From: an uncultured Gemmatimonadota bacterium
GTDB taxonomy: Bacteria; Gemmatimonadota; Gemmatimonadetes; Gemmatimonadales; Gemmatimonadaceae
NCBI GenBank assembly: GCA_946479015.1
Contig: CAMLEQ010000070.1
Coordinates: forward strand, 1-12,268
Length of the DNA stretch: 12,268 bases
Reading direction: 5' to 3'
The notes under the pieces were generated by a model, which saw only the letters and a program-made list of their open reading frames with translations, had not been told where the DNA came from and did not search any database. The position numbers and the translations under genes were made by a program. Shown here piece by piece: positions 8,710 through 12,268 of this stretch. Every line of letters begins with the position of its first letter. The first letter of the stretch is position 1.

Positions 8710-9167
8710 CAACCCTCCTGTAGGGGGCGGTCGATCTTCTCCACCCGACGCTCGTGCCGGCCCCCGTCGAAGGGAGTCTCGAGCCACGTCGTCAGGATCC
8801 GCAGCGATTCCTCCTCGCTCACGAAGCGCGCGGGAAGGACGAGCACGTTCGCGTCGTTGTGCCGCCGGGCCAGCTCGGCGATCTCGGGGGTCCACGCCAC
8901 CGCTGCCCGCACGTGCGGGTAGCGGTTGGCGACGTACGACATTCCGAGCCCGGTGCCGCACAGCAGCACCCCACGACGCACCGCGCCGCTCGACACCTCC
9001 CGGGCGAGCGGATGGGCGAAGTCCGGATAGTCCGTGGACTCCGTCCCACCCGTCCCGAGGTCGCGCACCCCGTACCCCAGCGCCTCCAGCGCGCGCACCA
9101 GCTTCGTCTTCAGCTCGAAGCCGGCGTGGTCGGAGGCGATGGGGATCTGCTCGACCCCGTCGGTCAT
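8709..9167 (-). CDS. rpiB: Ribose-5-phosphate isomerase B
   Basis: Cytosolic isomerase of the RpiB/LacA/LacB family, interconverting ribose 5-phosphate and ribulose 5-phosphate in the non-oxidative pentose phosphate pathway. The 152-aa product has the family length. Visible motifs are [10 protein letters not shown] (11-20), the [10 protein letters not shown] stretch (47-55), the catalytic Cys70 followed by the GTGLGMS anion-hole loop (71-77), [13 protein letters not shown] (78-90) and [14 protein letters not shown] (101-114, with an active-site His103). Cys at position 70 argues for a ribose isomerase of the RpiB type; RpiB rather than LacA/LacB is also supported by the glyA neighbour. The ATG at 9167 overlaps the preceding dehydrogenase stop (ATGA). 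A TTG at 9188 would add seven residues but has no ribosome site and was not chosen. Confidence 0.96.
   Translation of the reverse strand: MTDGVEQIPIASDHAGFELKTKLVRALEALGYGVRDLGTGGTESTDYPDFAHPLAREVSSGAVRRGVLLCGTGLGMSYVANRYPHVRAAVAWTPEIAELARRHNDANVLVLPARFVSEEESLRILTTWLETPFDGGRHERRVEKIDRPLQEG
8713..8719 (-). promoter_or_regulatory. Shine-Dalgarno for glyA inside rpiB
   Basis: AGGAGGG on the minus strand, 3 nt before the glyA ATG (4 nt counting from AGGAGG). It is encoded by the final Gln-Glu-Gly codons of rpiB, so the glyA ribosome site and the rpiB stop are contiguous. Confidence 0.8.
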
Positions 9168-10270
9168 CGATTCGGCCACTGCGGCCAAGTCTTCACCAGG
9201 GAGCCGACGGCCTTCAACCGCCGTTCGGCCAGGCGGTCGGCTGCCTCATAGGTGGGGATCCCCTCGGCCTTGGCGATCTCGAAGACCCCGAGGATGGTGG
9301 TGTAGATCTCGTCCGCCTTGCGCAGCGCCCGGGCGGCGTCCCACCCCGCCAGCTCGCTGTACACGTTGATCACGCCGCCGGCGTTGGCCACGTAGTCGGG
9401 GGCGTACAGGATGCCGCGCGCCTCGAGCATGTCGCCGTGCCGCTCCTCGAGGAGCTGGTTGTTCGCCGCGCCCGCCACGATCTCCACCTTGAGCTGCGGG
9501 ATCGTCTTGTCGTTGATGATGGCGCCGAGCGCGCACGGGGCGAAGATGTCCGCCTTCACGCCGTAGATCTCCCCCGGCTCCACGGCGCGCGCGCCGCACT
9601 CGTCCACCACCTGCTTCACCCGCTCGGCGTCGATGTCGGTGACCACGAGCTTCGCCCCGGCGCCCTGGAGCTCCTTCGCCAGGTAGTACCCCACGTGGCC
9701 GCACCCCTGGATGGCGACCGTCTTCCCGCTCAGGTCATCCGTCCCCCAGCGGTGCTTGGCGGAGGCGAGGATCGCGCGGAAGACACCGTGCGCGGTGACC
9801 GGCGACGGATCGCCCGAGCGCCCCTGCAGCCCGGTGACGTAGTCGGTCTCCATGTGCACGAAGTCCATGTCACTCGTGCTCGTGCCCACGTCTTCGGCGG
9901 TGACGTACCGCCCGCCGAGCCCTTCCACGAAGCGCCCGTGCGCGCGGAAGATCATCTCGCGGTTCGTCGTGCGGTTGTCGCCGATGATCACCGACTTCCC
10001 GCCGCCCAGATTGAGCCCCGCCACGGCGTTCTTGTACGTCATGCCGCGCGCGAGGCGCAGCGCGTCCACGATCGCCTCCTCGTCGGTGGCGTAGCTCCAG
10101 AAGCGCGTGCCGCCGAGCGCCGGCCCGAGCGTGGTGCTGTGGACGGCGATGATGCCGCGATAGCCGACCGACGGATCGCTGCACAGCACGAGCTGCTCGT
10201 GCCCCATCTCGGCGATGCGGTCGAAGAGGCTCTGCGCGGCCGTCGGCTTGGGAATCTCGGTGATGGTCAT
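9164..10270 (-). CDS. ldh: Leucine (Leu/Val/Phe-type) dehydrogenase
   Basis: NAD-dependent oxidative deamination of a branched-chain or aromatic amino acid to its 2-oxo acid; member of the Glu/Leu/Phe/Val dehydrogenase family. The 368-aa length fits leucine dehydrogenases rather than glutamate dehydrogenases (over 410 aa). Motifs: [10 protein letters not shown] (52-61), [20 protein letters not shown] (76-95) with substrate-binding Lys80 and catalytic Lys92, [13 protein letters not shown] (125-137) with Asp127, the Rossmann GCGHVG (189-194), and Asp212 ending the next strand, which favours NAD over [12 protein letters not shown] (266-273) and [12 protein letters not shown] (295-306) complete the active site. 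Exact substrate (Leu, Val or Phe) cannot be read from sequence alone. ATG at 10270 gives a normal N-terminus. The gene follows the acyl-CoA dehydrogenase by 21 nt and overlaps rpiB by 4 nt, so it could feed branched-chain 2-oxo acids toward acyl-CoA oxidation. Confidence 0.92.
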   Translation of the reverse strand: MTITEIPKPTAAQSLFDRIAEMGHEQLVLCSDPSVGYRGIIAVHSTTLGPALGGTRFWSYATDEEAIVDALRLARGMTYKNAVAGLNLGGGKSVIIGDNRTTNREMIFRAHGRFVEGLGGRYVTAEDVGTSTSDMDFVHMETDYVTGLQGRSGDPSPVTAHGVFRAILASAKHRWGTDDLSGKTVAIQGCGHVGYYLAKELQGAGAKLVVTDIDAERVKQVVDECGARAVEPGEIYGVKADIFAPCALGAIINDKTIPQLKVEIVAGAANNQLLEERHGDMLEARGILYAPDYVANAGGVINVYSELAGWDAARALRKADEIYTTILGVFEIAKAEGIPTYEAADRLAERRLKAVGSLVKTWPQWPNR

Positions 10271-10291
10271 GAGAATCTTGGTCTGGGGTGT

Positions 10292-11455
10292 CTAGGACGA
10301 CGCATACAGCTCGCGCGCGATCACGATGCGCTGGATCTCCGAGGTCCCTTCGTAGATCTCGGTCACCTTCGCATCGCGGAACAGGCGCTCCACGGGATAG
10401 TCCTTCACGTAGCCGTATCCGCCGAAGATCTGGATGGCCTGTGTGGTGACCCACATGGCCGTCTCGCTTGCCAGGAGCTTGCTCATCGCGCTGAACTGCG
10501 TGATCGCCTCGCCGCGGTCCTTGGCGGCCGCGGCCGAGTACAGCAGCGCACGTGCCGCGGTGATGCGCGTGGCCATGTCGGCGAGCTTGAACTGGATCGC
10601 CTCGAACTCCTTGATGGGCCTGCCGAACTGGCGTCGCTCGGCGGCGTAGGCCACCGAGTGCTCCAGCGCGGCGCGCGCGATGCCGAGCGACTGCGCGGCG
10701 ATCCCGAGCCGCCCGTTGTCGAGCGACTGCATCGCGTACACGAAGCCCATCCCCTCCGCGCCGAGCAGGTTCTCGGCGGGAACGCGGAGGTTGTCGAAGA
10801 CGAGCTGCACCGTGGGGGAGGCGCGGAGCCCCATCTTGTCTTCCTTCTTCCCCACGTGGAACCCCGGAAGGTCGGGGGTGATGATGAACGTACTGATGCC
10901 GCGCGCGCCGCGCCGCTCCTCCGGCGAGTCAGTGCGCGCCATCGCGAGGATGACGTCGGCCGCGCTGCCGCTCGTCACCCACGCCTTGGTGCCGTTGAGC
11001 ACCCAGCAGTCGCCGTCGCGCACCGCCTGCGTGCGCAGCGACGCCGCGTCGGAGCCCGCCTCGGGCTCGGAGAGCGCGAACGCGCCGAGCCACTCGCCAC
11101 GCGCCATCGGCGCGAGGAAGCGCTCCTTCTGCGCCTCCGTCCCCCAGCGCATGAGCATCTGCGTGGGGAGGGAGTTGTGCACGCTCATCGCGACGGCCAC
11201 GGAGGCATCCACCGCGGCGATCTCCTCGAGCGCCACGAGGTAGGTCCGCGTGTCGAGCTCCAGCCCCCCGTAGCGCTCGGGGAGGAGCATGCCCAGGAAG
11301 CCGAGCGCACCGAGCTTGTCGATGATCGTCCGGTCGAAGCACGCGTCGCGGTCCCACGCGTCCGAGTGCGGCGCGATCTCCTCGCGCGCGAACTCGCGCG
11401 CCAGGCGCTGGATCTCGCGTTGCTCCTCGGTGAGGGGAATGAGAGCCCAGGACAT
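10292..11455 (-). CDS. Short-chain / branched-chain acyl-CoA dehydrogenase
   Basis: FAD flavoprotein catalysing alpha,beta-dehydrogenation of an acyl-CoA and passing electrons to ETF. The 387-aa product has the standard length. Visible are the FAD/substrate motif ALSEPEAGSD (127-136), GTKAWVTSG (155-163), the substrate loop DNGRLGIAAQSLGIA (246-260), RRQFGRPIKEFEAIQFKLAD (274-293), and the C-terminal QIFGGYGYVKDYPVERLFRD (342-361) with catalytic Glu369 in IYEGTSEIQR (367-376). Catalytic Glu in this position is typical of butyryl- and medium-chain dehydrogenases; isovaleryl-CoA dehydrogenase carries it elsewhere, which argues against that specificity. Isobutyryl or 2-methylbutyryl-CoA remain possible given the leucine-dehydrogenase neighbour. 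It begins 15 nt after the 3-hydroxyacyl-CoA dehydrogenase and ends with TAG, 21 nt before the amino-acid dehydrogenase. No Shine-Dalgarno was seen. Confidence 0.95.
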   Translation of the reverse strand: MSWALIPLTEEQREIQRLAREFAREEIAPHSDAWDRDACFDRTIIDKLGALGFLGMLLPERYGGLELDTRTYLVALEEIAAVDASVAVAMSVHNSLPTQMLMRWGTEAQKERFLAPMARGEWLGAFALSEPEAGSDAASLRTQAVRDGDCWVLNGTKAWVTSGSAADVILAMARTDSPEERRGARGISTFIITPDLPGFHVGKKEDKMGLRASPTVQLVFDNLRVPAENLLGAEGMGFVYAMQSLDNGRLGIAAQSLGIARAALEHSVAYAAERRQFGRPIKEFEAIQFKLADMATRITAARALLYSAAAAKDRGEAITQFSAMSKLLASETAMWVTTQAIQIFGGYGYVKDYPVERLFRDAKVTEIYEGTSEIQRIVIARELYASS

Positions 11456-11470
11456 CGATCGGTCGGTGAA

Positions 11471-12268
11471 TCAGTAGGTGTAGAACCCGCGCCCAGCCTT
11501 CCGTCCCAGCCAGCCGGCGGCAACGTACTTCTTGAGGAGCGGGCACGGACGGTACTTCGGGTCGCCGAGACCGCGGTGGAGCACCTCGAGGATGGACACG
11601 CAGGTGTCGAGGCCGATCAGGTCGGCCAGCGCCAGCGGCCCCATGGGGTGGTTCATCCCGAGCTTCATCACCGTGTCGATCGCCTCCGCCGTTCCCACCC
11701 CTTCCATCAGGCAGTAGACGGCCTCGTTGATCATCGGCATGAGCACGCGGTTCGACACGAAGCCGGGGAAGTCGTTCACCTCCACCGGCGTCTTGCCGAT
11801 GCGCGTGGCCAGCTCCACCACGGTGCGCGCGGTCTCGTCCGAGGTGGCGAGCCCGCGGATGATCTCCACGAGCTGCATCACCGGCACGGGATTCATGAAG
11901 TGCATCCCGATCACCCGCTCGGCGCGCTTGGTGCGGGCGGCGATCTCGGTGATCGAGATGGAGCTCGTGTTCGAGGCGAGGATCGCGCGCTCGGGCGCGA
12001 GGCGGTCGACGTCGGCGAAGATGCGGAACTTCAGCTCCGCGTTCTCCGTCGCCGCCTCCACCACCAGGTCGGCGTCGAGCACGGCATCGAGCGCCTCGGA
12101 TTCCAGGATGCGCTCGAGCGCCGCATCGCGCGCGGCGGCATCGATGGTCCCCTTCTGGACCTGGCGCGCGAGGTTCTTCTCGATCGTCGCGCGCCCCTTG
12201 GCGAGCGCGCTCTTGGACACGTCGATCATGGTGACGGGGAAGCCGCTCGCCGCGAAGACGTGCGTGAT
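11471..12268 (-). CDS. 3-hydroxybutyryl/3-hydroxyacyl-CoA dehydrogenase (5' end outside window)
   Basis: NAD-dependent oxidation (or reverse reduction) of (S)-3-hydroxyacyl-CoA to 3-oxoacyl-CoA in beta-oxidation, butanoate metabolism or polyhydroxybutyrate-related routes. The 265 visible residues lack only the first 15-20, which should hold the GxGxxG dinucleotide loop; the remaining part begins [18 protein letters not shown], and the acidic residue in MIDVS suits NAD binding. Numbered from the window edge, the active site is complete: Ser102 (ASNTSSIS), His123 (GMHFMNP), Glu135 (VEIIRG) and Asn173 (PGFVSNR); the spacings match those of the animal enzyme. The C-terminal dimerisation part ends [11 protein letters not shown], as is typical. 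The ATG at 12229 lies inside the Rossmann fold and is not the start. It is followed after 15 nt by the acyl-CoA dehydrogenase, a common partner. Confidence 0.95.
   Translation of the reverse strand: MTHVFAASGFPVTMIDVSKSALAKGRATIEKNLARQVQKGTIDAAARDAALERILESEALDAVLDADLVVEAATENAELKFRIFADVDRLAPERAILASNTSSISITEIAARTKRAERVIGMHFMNPVPVMQLVEIIRGLATSDETARTVVELATRIGKTPVEVNDFPGFVSNRVLMPMINEAVYCLMEGVGTAEAIDTVMKLGMNHPMGPLALADLIGLDTCVSILEVLHRGLGDPKYRPCPLLKKYVAAGWLGRKAGRGFYTY

Noticed and set aside
9168..9188. TTG start giving rpiB seven extra residues
   Set aside because: There is no ribosome site, and the ATG at 9167 forms the ATGA coupling seen elsewhere in this window.

Overview
This window looks like a chromosomal, housekeeping stretch from a very GC-rich bacterium (about 70% G+C by eye). 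All twelve genes I can support lie on the minus strand, so transcription runs from position 12268 down to 1. The most lineage-informative gene is a small protein of the Minf_1886 family, which is known mainly from Planctomycetota, Verrucomicrobiota and Gemmatimonadota. With the GC content and an extensively coupled minus-strand gene set, a Gemmatimonadota member is my best guess. This is an inference; there is no rRNA or phylogenetic marker to settle it.

Layout in transcription order. (1) 12268-10292: a 3-hydroxyacyl-CoA dehydrogenase cut by the window edge, then a short-chain acyl-CoA dehydrogenase. (2) 10270-7402: a Leu/Val/Phe-type amino-acid dehydrogenase, ribose-5-phosphate isomerase B (4-nt ATGA overlap) and serine hydroxymethyltransferase (1-nt TGATG overlap). 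Together (1) and (2) form a tight catabolic and central-carbon run: branched-chain amino-acid or fatty acyl-CoA oxidation, pentose phosphate and one-carbon metabolism. (3) 7401-6674: two small genes of unknown function, the Minf_1886 protein and a 64-residue zinc-ribbon protein. Both have good Shine-Dalgarno sequences. A GC-rich hairpin lies before the first and another lies after the second. (4) 6574-1: NAD(P)HX epimerase/dehydratase, a beta-propeller lipoprotein, thiamine-monophosphate kinase, a 1-acylglycerol-phosphate acyltransferase, enolase, and an FtsB/DivIC-like septum protein cut by the window edge. The first four junctions of this set are overlaps or near-overlaps, as expected for one operon.

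No tRNA, rRNA, CRISPR array, insertion sequence, phage gene or large repeat was seen. No gap between genes exceeds 100 nt, so there is no unexplained long non-coding stretch. Many long open frames on the plus strand and in alternative minus frames are shadows caused by GC bias at codon position 3. The window is mostly ordinary. The least explained parts are the zinc-ribbon/Minf_1886 pair with its flanking hairpins, and the uncharacterised lipoprotein coupled between two cytosolic cofactor enzymes.
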